The notes beneath the pieces were generated by a model that was given only the letters and a program-made list of their open reading frames with translations, was not told the origin of the DNA and ran no database searches. Made by a program: the position numbers and the translations under genes. DNA of 64,000 nt, taken from the NCBI GenBank assembly GCA_021234155.1, contig JAJEKV010000038.1:4150847-4214846 (forward strand), written 5' to 3'. Below, one piece after another: positions 18,300 through 29,244 of the stretch (its first letter is position 1; every line of letters starts with the position of its first letter). Origin of the DNA: Isoetes taiwanensis (lineage: Eukaryota > Streptophyta > Lycopodiopsida > Isoetales > Isoetaceae).

Positions 18300-20365
18300 A
18301 TGAAGAAATTGATCCCTACAGTGGATCTAGGTACACGTTTTCCTCGCAGGATAGCATCAGATGATGATGAACCACCACCTAGTTTCTCAAGAACTGATCT
18401 CTTGGATAAGCATTGCCACATTCTTCATGCATGTGACCGAAGTAAATATGCAGAGGCCATAATTGTCTTCAGTGATCCCCAGGATGCTGTTGACGATGAA
18501 TTTTTAGGAGACTCAAAGGTGGGGCTCTGTGTGGGAAAGATCCTTCCTGCACTAATTACAGAGGATCAGTATATGGAAAAGGGAATTTCCAGATGTTAGC
18601 ATTGCAAAAAATACAGCCTTCTCTAAATGCAACATCTGCGTGGTAATTAAGCAAAAGCTGGAAAAAACAAAAGATACAAGAGAGAGAGATGAAATCTTGC
18701 AATTCAACGTCGGGCTCATATGCTAGAGCAACGCTCTTGCAGAAGTCAATATTGGCATTGGAGAGCATTGTCACAGCGGTCTCCTGAAAATCATCTATGT
18801 ATAATACATGATAAGATGGATCAGGTTAAGACTTTAGTGCCTAGAAGTCATCATCTAGCAAAATCTGTATGGAGAGGTGATCGCTTGAAGAGCAGTTTGA
18901 CAGGAGCTTTGACTCATGGGCATGGTGGTCGTGCCTATGGTCATTTTTTACTTGATTTATGGAAAGATGATTCAAACTTCCACATTGGTTCACTTTCTAG
19001 AATATTGCATAACTTGGAATTGGTGCAAGAGGACAAGATAGGTGACTTATGTGGAAGTAAGCCCCAGATTGCAAATGGATGCAAGCAATCAAGGACATCA
19101 ATCCTTTGAAGAACAAACTTGCTTCCATGGGAGAAGTATTGCCAAATACTTCAACTACAAATGAATCTGAGGTGTTCAACCCTCTTCCCGAAATCTCTAT
19201 TTGCAACTTGATAATGCTGTGAGGGCAAAACAAAAATAGGTATGTCTTTTTCATACTTATCTTATTTGACTTGGCTTAAGGTCTTTGATGAGATCCAAGT
19301 GGGCTTTATGATGGTCGGCCACACCCATGATGATATTGATGCTTTATTTGGAAATTTTTCAACCTTGATGAGTTAGCTGGGATGCTTTGACACTACGAGC
19401 TACTTTACTTGTTTAGCAAATGCAATGCAAAATCCCCAATTCCATACTTTATTGATGAAGTTCTAAATTGGAAGGATTTTTGTGAAGGGATTCATCCACG
19501 ATAAGGGCCAACGCACTGGTTGGGCATCTTGAACCATTGCTCTTCAAATTTAAGATGGCGGAGATTGGCTGTTATGCAATACAAAATGCGTCCTACACAT
19601 AAAGAGTGGCTTCCAGCAGATTCTCCAGGAGTTAGAATGTGGAAAGAGGATGAACATGGTCAGCCAATGATACCAAGTGGTGTGCCACAAAATATTCCTC
19701 CTAGACCAACATTGAAAGATCTTCCAGGGTTGAAGGATAGCATCAACAAATACATCTCCCTATGGAAGGACATATGTAAGAATCAAGAAAGTGTTGCAAG
19801 GCAATACACGGCAAGTGTTGAGTATTGGAGCCAGCTTCTTATCTCTTTGGAGGATGTTGCTTCAGGACGTCCTCAAAATGATGCATTTTGGCCACAAACA
19901 AGACAAGCTCCTCTAGAACAAACAGCATTTGTTCCAGAGGTCGACGTATCTGCCTTGGTCACACGACCTTTACCATCTTATTGTGGCCCGTCAGATGGCC
20001 GTCCAGTGTTGCCTCTTGAAGAGTTTGATCCTCACGTACATGTGACAAAGGGTATGTTTGTTCTAGTCAGACCTGGAGATGATAACACTGCCACTTGGTT
20101 AGGATATGCAGAGGAGAATGCTGTTCTTGATCCAGAATCTACATATTTTGGCCATATTTTTGTATCGTGGTGGAAGCCTACTGGAGGGGACTACAAAGAC
20201 TGCTTGACTAAGCGTTGGCGGCCTAATCCTTCCGATCCTTCAAGGTATGAAAATTTAGATGCTATTCATTATGCCTGGGATGCCAATGGCAAGAGGCCGA
20301 AAACAGTCCAAATTCCGAAATATATTATAGACATGTGGAAAGACATAGCACATTGTTCATCTTAA
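18300..20365 (+). pseudogene. DUF7869-like transposon-type gene, copy A
   Basis: Plus-strand pieces in order: 18300-18599 (99 aa, FSRTDLLDKHCHILHACDRS); REILQFNVGLI and IHDKMDQVKTLVPRSHHLA; SLTGALTHGHGGRAYGHF; then LQLDNAVRAKQ and VGFMMVGHTHDDIDALFGNF at 19.19-19.35 kb; then the long open frame 19520-20365. The GHTH-[DE]-DID motif preceded by Q-[LV]-DN is the signature I know from DUF7869-type proteins, found in transposon-like genes of plants and oomycetes. Several stops and frameshifts interrupt it. Copy B at 60.2 kb has the same segments. Confidence 0.65.
19520..20365 (+). CDS. Longest open segment of the DUF7869-like gene (281 aa)
   Basis: The frame runs 281 codons to TAA. Its first residues belong to the segment WKDFCEGFI...GHLEPLLFKF, which is also found in copy B, so the real frame began further upstream and the Met at 19520 is arbitrary. 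The middle reads WLPADSPGVRMWKEDEHGQP, VPQNIPPRPTLKDL and KDICKNQESVARQYTAS. The C-terminal part (KGMFVLVRPGDDNTATWLGY, HIFVSWWKPTGGDYKDC) looks like a small beta-barrel reader or BAH-like module, but this is only an impression. The frame is remarkably intact compared with its upstream part. Confidence 0.6.
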   Translation: MGILNHCSSNLRWRRLAVMQYKMRPTHKEWLPADSPGVRMWKEDEHGQPMIPSGVPQNIPPRPTLKDLPGLKDSINKYISLWKDICKNQESVARQYTASVEYWSQLLISLEDVASGRPQNDAFWPQTRQAPLEQTAFVPEVDVSALVTRPLPSYCGPSDGRPVLPLEEFDPHVHVTKGMFVLVRPGDDNTATWLGYAEENAVLDPESTYFGHIFVSWWKPTGGDYKDCLTKRWRPNPSDPSRYENLDAIHYAWDANGKRPKTVQIPKYIIDMWKDIAHCSS

Positions 20366-20531
20366 TACATGAGATCTTGTACTTGTAATACATATCTTTC
20401 ATCTTAATACATAAGATCTTGTACATTACTATATTTGTGATCATATATAACTGCTTACATCTTTAATATATAAATGCATACATGATTCATAGATAAGATG
20501 GTCAGAAGTGCTTATATGTTGAACAGGTGAT
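20366..20531. other. 3' flank of copy A with ATGAGATCTTGTAC repeats
   Basis: CATCTTAATACATGAGATC and CATCTTAATACATAAGATC are tandem copies about 50 bp apart, in AT-rich sequence. Confidence 0.5.
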
Positions 20532-20773
20532 TCATTCATCTTCAGGATCTGTAGTAGTGATCCCTGATATCTCATAGCTCATCTTTCGAGGAGCCAAATC
20601 GGATGGATCATAACACCTAATTGACGCAGGCAATGAATCTGGCGCCCAAAAGCTTTTCTTCGCAGGTAGGGATCAAGAAGAAGATGCCTGTCTAGGCAAC
20701 CAACAAGATCAGAGTGGCTCATTGAGCACTTGATCGCCTCGATGTGGTGAATAGAAGAAGGCAAATAATCCAT
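20532..20773 (-). pseudogene. Small tandem gene, copy 1 (frameshifted near its end)
   Basis: ATG at 20773-20771 opens MDYLPSSIHHIEAIKCSMSH. The frame aligns along its whole length with copy 2 at 21420-21178 (shared: LP, a [KR]C-x-[ML]-S-x-x-DL block, [LK]LDP-[YW]-L, and a [IY]WL near the end). The annotated frame stops after WLLER at 20579. Shifting by one base restores YEISGITTTDPEDE and a stop at 20532, which matches YELNSITCFDVDDE of copy 2. So copy 1 has lost its last 15 or so residues by an indel, or the protein is now shorter. Unknown family, no signal peptide or membrane segment. Confidence 0.65.
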
Positions 20774-20809
20774 GGGAGATGAATGACCTCTAGCCCCGAA
20801 TGGAGCTGT

Positions 20810-20816
20810 TTTTATA
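20810..20816 (-). promoter_or_regulatory. TATA box of small gene copy 1
   Basis: CACTATAAAAACAGCTCC on the minus strand, 37 bp before the ATG. The 50 bp around it are nearly identical to the promoter of copy 2, including AATTCACATCAATAAT upstream. Confidence 0.7.
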
Positions 20817-21177
20817 GTGAAGTAAAATTATTGATGTGAATTATTGGGGTGGACTGTAGCGCCATCATTGAGCGTATACAAGTATCATGTACTCTTTCAA
20901 ATGCAGTATACAAGTATCATGTACTTTCAAATGCAGTACGATTCTATCATGTACTCAGATTCTATACATCAACTAATATTCACTATGCTTATATTATATA
21001 TATCCTTAACGGATACACAAATCATAAGTGCTTATATTATTATATCCTTAACAGGTATACATATCATCGATGATTCACTCGTCATTGCTGCTTGACTAAT
21101 ATAGGTGTGATTGAAATTAAAGACAGCTTGCATAGTTAGGTACTCATGTCATTATTATATCCTTAGCAGATACAGAT

Positions 21178-21420
21178 TCACTCATCATCAACATCAAAGC
21201 ACGTGATGCTATTCAGCTCATAGATCTCCTGATCAGGAAGCCAATAAAGGTGGACCTTAACACGAGTGAGCTTCTTGCAAGCACTCGCAGGACCATCTGC
21301 TTTGGACTGCAGCCATGGATCAAGTTTGATACCATTTCTGTAGCATTCACACAGATCATTATAGCTAAGGTAGCACCTGAAGGATCGGATGTTCTCTGGA
21401 CGATCAGGCAAGGAAGCCAT
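21178..21420 (-). CDS. Small uncharacterised protein gene, copy 2 (80 aa)
   Basis: ATG at 21420-21418 opens an uninterrupted 80-residue frame, MASLPDRPENIRSFRCYLSY to CFDVDDE. It has an acidic end and several Cys, Trp and Tyr residues, and no obvious transmembrane or signal segment. A TATA box sits 37 bp upstream and the start context is CCCATGG. Copy 1 lies about 650 bp away in the same orientation. Conservation of protein sequence, TATA position and leader between the copies supports a real expressed gene. I do not recognise the family; it may be specific to this lineage. Confidence 0.65.
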   Translation of the reverse strand: MASLPDRPENIRSFRCYLSYNDLCECYRNGIKLDPWLQSKADGPASACKKLTRVKVHLYWLPDQEIYELNSITCFDVDDE

Positions 21421-21456
21421 GGGAGATGAATGAGCTCTACCACCGGATGGAGCTGC

Positions 21457-21463
21457 TTTTATA
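21457..21463 (-). promoter_or_regulatory. TATA box of small gene copy 2
   Basis: CACTATAAAAGCAGCTCC on the minus strand, 37 bp from the ATG, with the same upstream AATTCACATCAATAAT element as copy 1. Confidence 0.75.
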
Positions 21464-21548
21464 GTGAAGTAAGATTATTGATGTGAATTATTGGTGTTCA
21501 TTGCCTTTATACGAGTACCATACATGTATATGATCCAATAATTTCTAT

Positions 21549-21626
21549 GTATATACTATCAATAATTTTGGTGAGTATATACCATCAATAATTTTGGTGG
21601 GTATATACCATCAATAATTTTGGTGG
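21549..21626. repeat. Three tandem 26-bp units
   Basis: GTATATACCATCAATAATTT plus TGGTGG repeats at 21549, 21575 and 21601 with one or two changes. Just after it comes GTATAAATATACATC, a possible TATA element for a plus-strand coding-like stretch (about 21650-21950: YDDYGLERDSITCKMNHEDF, then HYPDPVDVIIHLLWNREYQM) that is broken by a stop. Confidence 0.8.
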
Positions 21627-21934
21627 GTATAAATATACATCAAATTGCCGAAAGTCAAAGACAACATTGGCCTCCGTCTAGCTATGACGATTACGGTCTT
21701 GAACGTGATTCTATCACTTGCAAGATGAACCATGAGGACTTCAAGCGTGCCCGCGTGGCGAGATATACCGCTTGAAGACTGGCTCACCTGCTTGTCCTCG
21801 CCATTATCCTGATCCCGTCGATGTTATCATCCATCTCCTGTGGAATAGGGAGTATCAAATGTTCATGATCGAAAGGATCTCCGAGGCCTTATACGCTAGT
21901 TCCGATCATTTGAGTAATAGTAGAAGAATAATAT

Positions 21935-22245
21935 TACTTGTTATCTTATTGTAATCTGGTTGTGTTAGTATACAACAGGTACACATAACCTTTTGTAATA
22001 CACATAACCGTAATATAAGTAATAGTAAAATAATAGTACTTGTTATCTTATTGTAATCTGGTTGTACTCTTATTGTTATCTTATTGTAATCTTATTGTTA
22101 TCAGGTATACATAACCTTTTGTAATACACATAACCATACTATATGTATTGAGGTATACTAGTATGCAACAGGTATACATAACCTTTTGTAATACACATAA
22201 CCATACTATAAGTATTGAGGTATACATAACCCTCCAAGGTATACT
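21935..22245. repeat. Repeats of GGTATACATAACCTTTTGTA
   Basis: GGTATACATAACC followed by TTTTGTAATACACATAACC occurs three to four times with spacing of about 60-130 bp, mixed with TTATCTTATTGTAATC repeats. AT-rich, non-coding. Confidence 0.75.
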
Positions 22246-23814
22246 ATATAAAAATTATTCCAACTTGTCTTCAGAATTCCAACTTTAATGAAACTCTGCT
22301 TCATCGGCGCTTCCTCTTCGGGCGGTTTGTTGGTTTCATGCGAGTCCCATTCTAGAATAGTAGGTCATATGATTGTTGTTTTATTGCACAATTTCTTACT
22401 GATTGATGTCAATAAATTGCAGGAATTGCAAGCATGAGAAACTCTATTAGTGCTTTGGCCATAACTTTTATACAGCTAGACCAGTTAATTGTTCAATGGA
22501 ACATTATGGACAATATCACACAATTATACAATTTTCAGTGCAATAGTCCTGCTGCTGCAATTGCCATGTTTGGTGGTTTATCTTTGGGAGTTGAGAACAT
22601 AGCCATGCAATGCTCCCTGGTTTTTTTGGAAACATCAATATGTAGCATTATAACAGGGGGTTATTTTTATATTTTTGTACGCTTTTTCACATGGTTTTCC
22701 TATGATTTCGGCGTTGTATTCGTGAAGACATACTAAATAGTATTTCTAGAGTGCGCCCTTTTTGGGTCGTTGATTTGGGTTTGCTGAAATAATCAGCGGT
22801 TGATACTGTCATTGCATGCATGCATATGTATCAAGCCCCAATAACTTTTACCCTCTAGATTCTTGTGTTGCTGGCGAGCAGGATTCTTGATGACAGGAAG
22901 ATATTGGTATGGCATCATAGAAGCTTATGCTACCCCATAGTTTTTTATTGGTTTTTTATTGCAAAAAGTCCGAGCATCCCGGTTCGAGCAAGAGTCGGCT
23001 TAGAATCATCGATACTCTCTACATCCTTCTCGTTAGTTCTCACCCTAATATAGTCGATCATTGCGGCGATTTTATAAAAGTGATGCTTTTTCCTGCTTTT
23101 GTCTCGTTTCGTTCGTCCTCCGGCTCAAAAAACCACCGCCACCAAAACTTTGGCTGAACCGTTCTTACCATTTCGTCAGTAGTTCGATTTCTGGTACAAA
23201 TATGCATGAATTTGGCCGGTTATTGGATGAGGTAAAGGCGGAAGAAAAGGTATGGGCGTTCTATCTTAATCTTGGTGAAATCCCTTTTAGGTTAAGCAAA
23301 CAAGCCGCCAGCAAAGAAATTTTGTTCCTCATCTAAATCAAAAGAAGTTGTGATTTGCTTGTCTATGGTGAATAGTCCTTACAGCGTTATGCACAAATGG
23401 CTAGTTCTCAACAAACTGGTTTGCCTTCAACGCCAACAATTACATCTCCTGTTAAAGCAGCTACTCCAGTTACGTCATCCCCAACTGTTACAGTGCCGGC
23501 AGAGTAAACAAAAGTTCTTTTGCTAATTGTAACAAAATCTTTTGCATGCATGTGGCAAATGAGAGAGAATAGCACATCAGTTCCAAAGGAAGTGATCAAG
23601 AGGCAAACTATGCATGGGACATAGAGGTACTGTTGTAGTAGATATCTTGCTATTTATGCAAAACAGATGACGTAGAAGTAGTTAAGTGGCTCTAGAGTGC
23701 TCAGATGAAGATTGTTTTTACCAGTTCTCAAATGAATATTGCAGCAGAATTGAAAATTCTGTCTTAAGGGTCACAAACGTCTGTGTTCATGCTCAGTAAA
23801 CTTGGTGGGTGCAG
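22246..23814. other. Unassigned sequence
   Basis: No confident gene. AGTAGGTCATATGATT at about 22360 also occurs at about 11347. The complement of CAGAGTTTCATTAAAGTTGG (11.5 kb) occurs at about 22280, so this stretch shares rearranged pieces with the 11.3-11.6 kb region. Plus-strand frames such as MHEFGRLLDEVKAEEKVWAF (about 23.2 kb) look protein-like but are unrecognised. Confidence 0.4.
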
Positions 23815-23977
23815 GGTGTCCGTAAACTTGCTGAAAGTTTAGTGGCAGACATGAAGAGTGAGAAGAATGGAAGAGATTTTCTTATTCTGGTTTCAGATGG
23901 AGATGGAGATGATTCAGAAAGCATATTATTTGATGCATTGAAAAAAGCCATGAATGATTCTGATGTTAATACAGGAG
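23815..23977 (+). CDS. Exon-like open segment, unrecognised
   Basis: Flanked by TGGGTGCAG|GG (acceptor-like) and GGAG|GTATTT (donor-like). The 163-bp segment is open and reads GVRKLAESLVADMKSEKNGR, DFLILVSDGDGDDSESILFD, ALKKAMNDSDVNTGG. Composition is that of a soluble domain. No partner exon was identified, so it may be an exon of a decayed gene. Confidence 0.35.
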
Positions 23978-24155
23978 GTATTTTACTGGTGGTTTCAATG
24001 CTGGTTGTGGAAGATTGCAATGAGCCTCAACCGTGGAGCCTGATTGTAAATATAATGCTATTTCAAATCTTTTTCTGTATAGCACTTTTTCTACTGTTCA
24101 TGATCAGAGTTTACATCAATCATTAGGTTGAGATAGGTTCTTAGGAAACTAGCTT

Positions 24156-24290
24156 GCTCAGATTTATGGTAAATCTGGAGCTGTGCAGGATGCCCGTGCA
24201 ATGTTTGATAACATATGGATGAAGAATATATTATGGATTGTAATGCATTCCATGATAACATGCATGCATACTTTTGTTGGATGAAGCTAT
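24156..24290 (+). pseudogene. Pentatricopeptide-repeat (PPR) fragment
   Basis: The plus-strand frame reads AQIYGKSGAVQDARAMFDNI followed by WMKNILW. This is one plant PPR motif of the PLS kind (Y-G-K-[CS]-G-x-[VL]-x-[DE]-A-[RL]-x-[VM]-F-D-x-[MI]). The frame then loses PPR character within a few codons and no second repeat is visible. It is a stray piece of an RNA-editing-type PPR gene. Confidence 0.75.
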
Positions 24291-24610
24291 AAGTGCCCTT
24301 GATTGTCAATGCTATAGTGCCTTTTTTTACCTTGGGTGTGGCATTGTTCAATGCAATAGTGGTTTGTTTACTTGGGAGTGGCATCCTTTATTTTGGACAT
24401 TGTACAACGCTATAGTTTTCGAGTAAGGGGTGGAAGTTTGGCAAAGAGAGTACTAGAGAGAATGCTAAATCACATTCTTAAATTTGAAGTTGACAAGGAC
24501 GAGAATATGACGTTTTTAAAATACTTGTGTTTTACATATGCAAAGTTGTATTCTTTAACAATTTGGTCAATGTGTAACTAAGTGCACATAGATAAATGTT
24601 TGTTTTTGTT

Positions 24611-24952
24611 AGGGCCCGAAGGGCCCAAAAAGTTTTAATTTTTTTTAATATAATAATCAACACACAACTACCATTAACATTATTAACATAAACTATTGCA
24701 TTTAACACATTTAAATTAAAATCCCCCTTAAACCCCCTTTGGTTTGGGTGCATATTCACACGGGGGGTTACGTAGGGCAGCGAGAGCCCCAAAAATATAT
24801 TTACAATACATGTACAAAATTAACACCATTAAGTATATTCTCTTAAATCTTATAGTATTTTACAAACTTTAATATACAGTATACAAAAACTTGTACATGC
24901 ATACCCCACAAACGAGGATCGCTATATACGGTCCAGACTTGGAATAAAGGGC
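24611..24952. mobile_element. Half copy of a long-TIR fold-back element
   Basis: Starts AGGGCCCGAAGGGCCC, continues with the TATTGCATTTAACACATTTA stretch and GGTTTGGGTGCATATTCAC, through to GGTCCAGACTTGGAATAAAG. It matches the reverse complement of the right arm and centre of the element at 44.93-45.39 kb. The opposite arm is absent or too degraded to see. Confidence 0.75.
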
Positions 24953-25846
24953 TGTAACAGTAGGTTAGATGGCTCGATCTTGTTATTGCTATGTCTAGTG
25001 AATACCAGTATGGTTTTGTGGGATCTGCAGCCTTACATTGGCACATTATACTTACAAATACATTAACAGAAGGCAATATCATGGTTCAAATCCTACATGG
25101 CAATAGCATAGCTTCAATTCTTACGCAATCTTAAATTGACACATGGTTCAAATCTTACATGGAAATAACATAGCTTCAAATCTTGCGCTCCTACATGGCA
25201 ATAGCATAGCTTCAAATCTTGTCCGATCTTGAATTGATGCATATCTATTCTTTGTCATTATATTCATACAAACTAGCTTCCCCAAAATATAAGGGAGTCA
25301 AAAAAAGAAATGTTCGCGGCAGAGGGGAGTCAAAAGAGGAAATGTTTGGCCGCCGCGATAAATTTCTTGTAAAGATATAATAGCTGTGGTTTTGTCTTTT
25401 GGCCTATTTGCATATTCTACATGGGCAAAACTATTTTGGATTTTTTTTTTTTTTTTTTTTTTTTATATATATAGAGATAACATGTGGTATGTAAATGACC
25501 GAAGCATATAGAGATTGAGACTTGAAATTACTAGCCAAGCTTTTTACAGCCTTTAAGGCATAACATATTTGCTTACTATTATACTGGAAAATATTTAAAA
25601 TTACTTTTTGACTTAACCCTAAAGATAACGAAAAAGAAAAAATGTTCTACAGACTAATGTTTAGGGTTTTATTTCGGCTACAATCCGGCCTCAAAAATCA
25701 TGATGGCAGACCAAACGATGGTAAGGGCAACCAATCGATTCGAATTTACAGGTTTTCTATGTATATCGGCTCTGTATGGGGACTGCCTTACGCCCGATTG
25801 ATGCACAACGCTAGCTTATGGAAGAATCGTGTGATTCTACACATTA
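24953..25846. other. Non-coding, with short repeats
   Basis: ATGGCAATAGCATAGCTTCA repeats about three times at 25.09-25.22 kb. A 65-bp relative of the palindrome at 34.09 kb lies at 25308-25372 (AAATGTT...GGCCGCCGCGATAAATTTC). A poly-T tract occupies about 25441-25463. No gene is seen, apart from weak plus-strand frames near 25.64 kb. Confidence 0.6.
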
Positions 25847-26218
25847 ATGGGCAGGAAGAAAGGGGGTCGCAATAAGGCCACACTGATCAAGATGGAACAG
25901 GAAAAAAGCATGGCAGACAAAAGGAGAAGTCTATATGATTTTCACAAACCAGCTAGGAAGATCGCCCGAAACAATGAAGAAGATGGTAGCTCTTCTCTAG
26001 GTTTGCCCTCTATTGCTGGAAATGATGGAAGCCATGGGGTTTCACCAGGCATTGCTGCTGTCAATAGTCTCTCTGCTCCAGAAGCTAATGCGATAAACAT
26101 CACGAATCTTGCAACGACTGATGTAGCTGGCAACACCAATAACCAGGTTCATTTAGTTCATAGAACATCTCAAAATCTTTTGCTGTCCTCGCCTACCAGA
26201 TCTGATTTTAGGATTTAA
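25847..26218 (+). CDS. 123-aa ORF with basic N-terminus, unrecognised
   Basis: ATG at 25847 opens MGRKKGGRNKATLIKMEQEK, then SLYDFHKPARKIARNNEEDG, then a Ser/Asn/Ala-rich region ending SPTRSDFRI. The basic start followed by a F-x-K-P-x-[RK]-K-x-[AR]-R patch looks like a nuclear protein, and resembles the N-termini of some plant hAT/TTF-type transposases (weak). A CAG|GTTCAT donor-like site inside the frame suggests the true exon ends earlier. No downstream domain was found. Confidence 0.4.
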   Translation: MGRKKGGRNKATLIKMEQEKSMADKRRSLYDFHKPARKIARNNEEDGSSSLGLPSIAGNDGSHGVSPGIAAVNSLSAPEANAINITNLATTDVAGNTNNQVHLVHRTSQNLLLSSPTRSDFRI

Positions 26219-28999
26219 ATTGTTCCATTCTTTAACTTCTTATTTATTGGCTTGTAACTTATTATTTCCATCTGTAAAACATGCTCACAATCATCCATCT
26301 CCCGATTCTTTCTGCAGTCACTCTCATACAACATCATACAGCACAACTTTTGTGCCAGCCTTAACTACCATGGTCTATATCTCCTTGTTCACAGTTATAT
26401 ATGTTGCATTTCACTATGACGAGCATCTCCATATGCCAATTCACTTGCCCTAGAAGTTTATCTTAGGCCATTAAGCTTTCAATGAGATTGAAACCAGAAC
26501 CGTGTTTGCATGGAGTGTAATAGTTTCATCAGATGCCAAGCTAGGGGAGTGTGAGAACAAACTAGCAGGCAGACAAATCCAGTTTATGCTTTTGCTGCTC
26601 TGATGGAGTATGATCTTGGCCCTACATACAGAAAAACTGGCCGGGACAAAATCATTGAATTAGTCTTCAATACAATATGATGATCATAAATGCTCTTATT
26701 AGCAATATGCATGCAGTTTGGAAGAGGCTATCAGATCCCTTTGGGATGCACTTTCATCCAGCCTCAAGCAGTACAACTTTTCGCTATCACGGATTTATAT
26801 AGATGGCCTCTGCTCTATTCTTTAACGTTATATTTACTAACTTGTAAGGTAGCCATCAAATACATAATACAGGCTTTTTCAGCAGATGACCTTTCTATAT
26901 ATTCATTTATATGCATTTATATTCCTTACTTATACAAGCAGAGTTATTCTATTTATATTCAGGTCTAACACAACTAACTTTGCTGCTTATTGTACCCTTT
27001 TTGATCTTAGGATTTAAATCAGTGCATGCTTTAACGTTATATTTACTAGCTTGTAAGGTAGCCATCAAATGCATAAGACAGGCTTTTTCAGCAGATATCC
27101 TTTCACATAGGGGGATCAAGCCCCAGCCAGCATAATTCTCAAAGCCTTCATATTTACAAACACTACTATGGATATATAGAACATGCTGTGCCTCACTAGC
27201 TCTACATTATAGTTAGAGCCAGACCTGACCAACATATCTCACAGAAACACAACTAACTCTACTACCTATTGTACCCGTTATGACCTTATATTTGACTGAC
27301 ATATATCTCCTAATTTCTTAAGGTTATGTTTTAGCTTATATGATGTTCAGCTTGGATGAAAACATTGACTCAAGTTACTGCTGGTCCAGTTAAAGCTCGC
27401 AATAATTTACTATGATTTGATGTTTAATTGTTATATGTTATCTACATTCTCATCTAGGCGTTGTGGTGATGGGCCATAAGCCGATTAAGTTCATTGCTTA
27501 CCTGCTGGTGGCTTTTGCATGTGCTAACTTGCATCTGGTTTCACTGCAGGTAACCGAACTTAATCCTCCACGTTTGCGTTTTAAAGTTCAAGCATGTGCA
27601 ATTGACGTTGTACAAGCAAATTACTCAGCATATTTGGTGACAGCTTTGGATAAACTATAGAATGTCTAGTATTTTTACTGCTTTATTACCATATGTTCTG
27701 GTATTTCTCAAGTTCATAGTTGAGCAGCAAGCTGAATACTCTTTTAACTTCTGATAATGTAGTCATTCCAATGCTTTTTTGAAGTTTATGGGGTAAACTG
27801 CTATTTACTAAAGTTGGGCAGAACATGGCTCAGAAACATAAACATATTCTAATATATATTACAGTTTTTTCAACATTATGGCACGGATCCAGGCTTTTTT
27901 GGTGGGTGTACTAGTTTGACATTCCATTAATGTGCATGATCATGTCAAGAGTAGTTAGCTTTATGGTTTTAAAGCTATTTTGCAGTCTGGTGTCCTAAAA
28001 CAGTACATATTTTAACCTGTTATACTCTAGTTTTTTCCATGACTTATATGCCTTATACTTAATTTATTTCTTCCTTAAAGCCCTTTCCTTGCACCTTAAT
28101 AAGGAGAAAATTATCTTGGATATGTCTTAAACTTAGTAAGGAGTCAAATATGCCATTAATATTGGCTATAGGCTATTTTATATCGTTTCCACATGCCGCA
28201 ATATTTATCTTGCCCTTGTTTGTTTCCTTAATGTTAGTGTTTCCTAAATACATTGTCATAGTTCAAACTTTTTATATCTTGTCATATAATGTTCTTTAGC
28301 TCAAATCATGGCTTATATTAGATTGACACCTTATCTAATGTAAGATTGCATCTAAAAGGCTTGTGAGTTCTATAATTGGGGCTTTCAGGCTTAGGTCTGT
28401 TTTTCTAAATAGACTAAGGGATTTTTTTTTTTTGCATCACCATATAATAAACCACAATCTTAATTATTTAAAATTAAATTCCCCTTTGCTAGCCATATGC
28501 CTTCCTTTCCAGCAAGATTTGGCACTTTTTACAAAGGTTCATCCTATTGTTTCCGAAGAGCAAGAGGTCGTTGAGATCACTCTCAATGATTTGGCGGATG
28601 CTACGTTTTTTTTTTTGAAGCAAGGCAAATTGATATGGTGGTGCTGGGGGAGTGGCTATGGGCGCGAGAGAATGAGAAAGAAAGTTAGAATGTTCAACGC
28701 AAGATCTTGAATATGATATTAAAGATGTTGTATTAGTTAAGGTCGTAGAGAAAGGAAACTTTAATTATAGTTGTAGTCTTTAGAAAAGGTTCATGCTAAA
28801 AGGCAAAGCCTTTAAAGATATTTTAAGGTTCAAAGATAGAAGGTAAAGGCAAGGTTAAAACTATCAAAAAGGAGTCATGGCCAATATGCAAAAGCAGATC
28901 GATCTCCATATTCAGAGCATATGCGCCATAAAGGCTACTGCAGAATCAAGCTTCTTGTCTTTTTAGCAAGCAGGCTCCCAAGCTAGTAGCGTTGCCCCC
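26219..28999. other. Mostly AT-rich non-coding sequence with one local duplication
   Basis: TTTAACGTTATATTTACTA... plus GGCTTTTTCAGCAGAT occurs at about 26821 and 27030, and ACACAACTAACT...TATTGTACCC at about 26969 and 27246, marking diverged tandem copies of roughly 210-280 bp. A short plus-strand frame at 27463-27660 contains a hydrophobic stretch (FIAYLLVAFACANLHLVSL). The 28.36-28.71 kb frame is interrupted by a T run. No confident gene. Confidence 0.45.
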
Positions 29000-29244
29000 G
29001 AAGGCTTAGAACAGGATTCGAACGATTCTGTTCGTAGAACATAATCTAAATTCTCTGCCCCTACCTTCTACACCCAAATCCTCTGCCCCTGCCTTCTACG
29101 CCCAAGCTTGATTGAAGCACAAAAGCACCCAGGGACCTCGGGGCTCTGCCATAGAAGAGCATCGACAACATACGTCATCTTTGCCCTAGAAAGTCTTGCC
29201 CTTAAAATTTTATGCACAAGTGTGACCTCTGAAATCCTTCTCAG

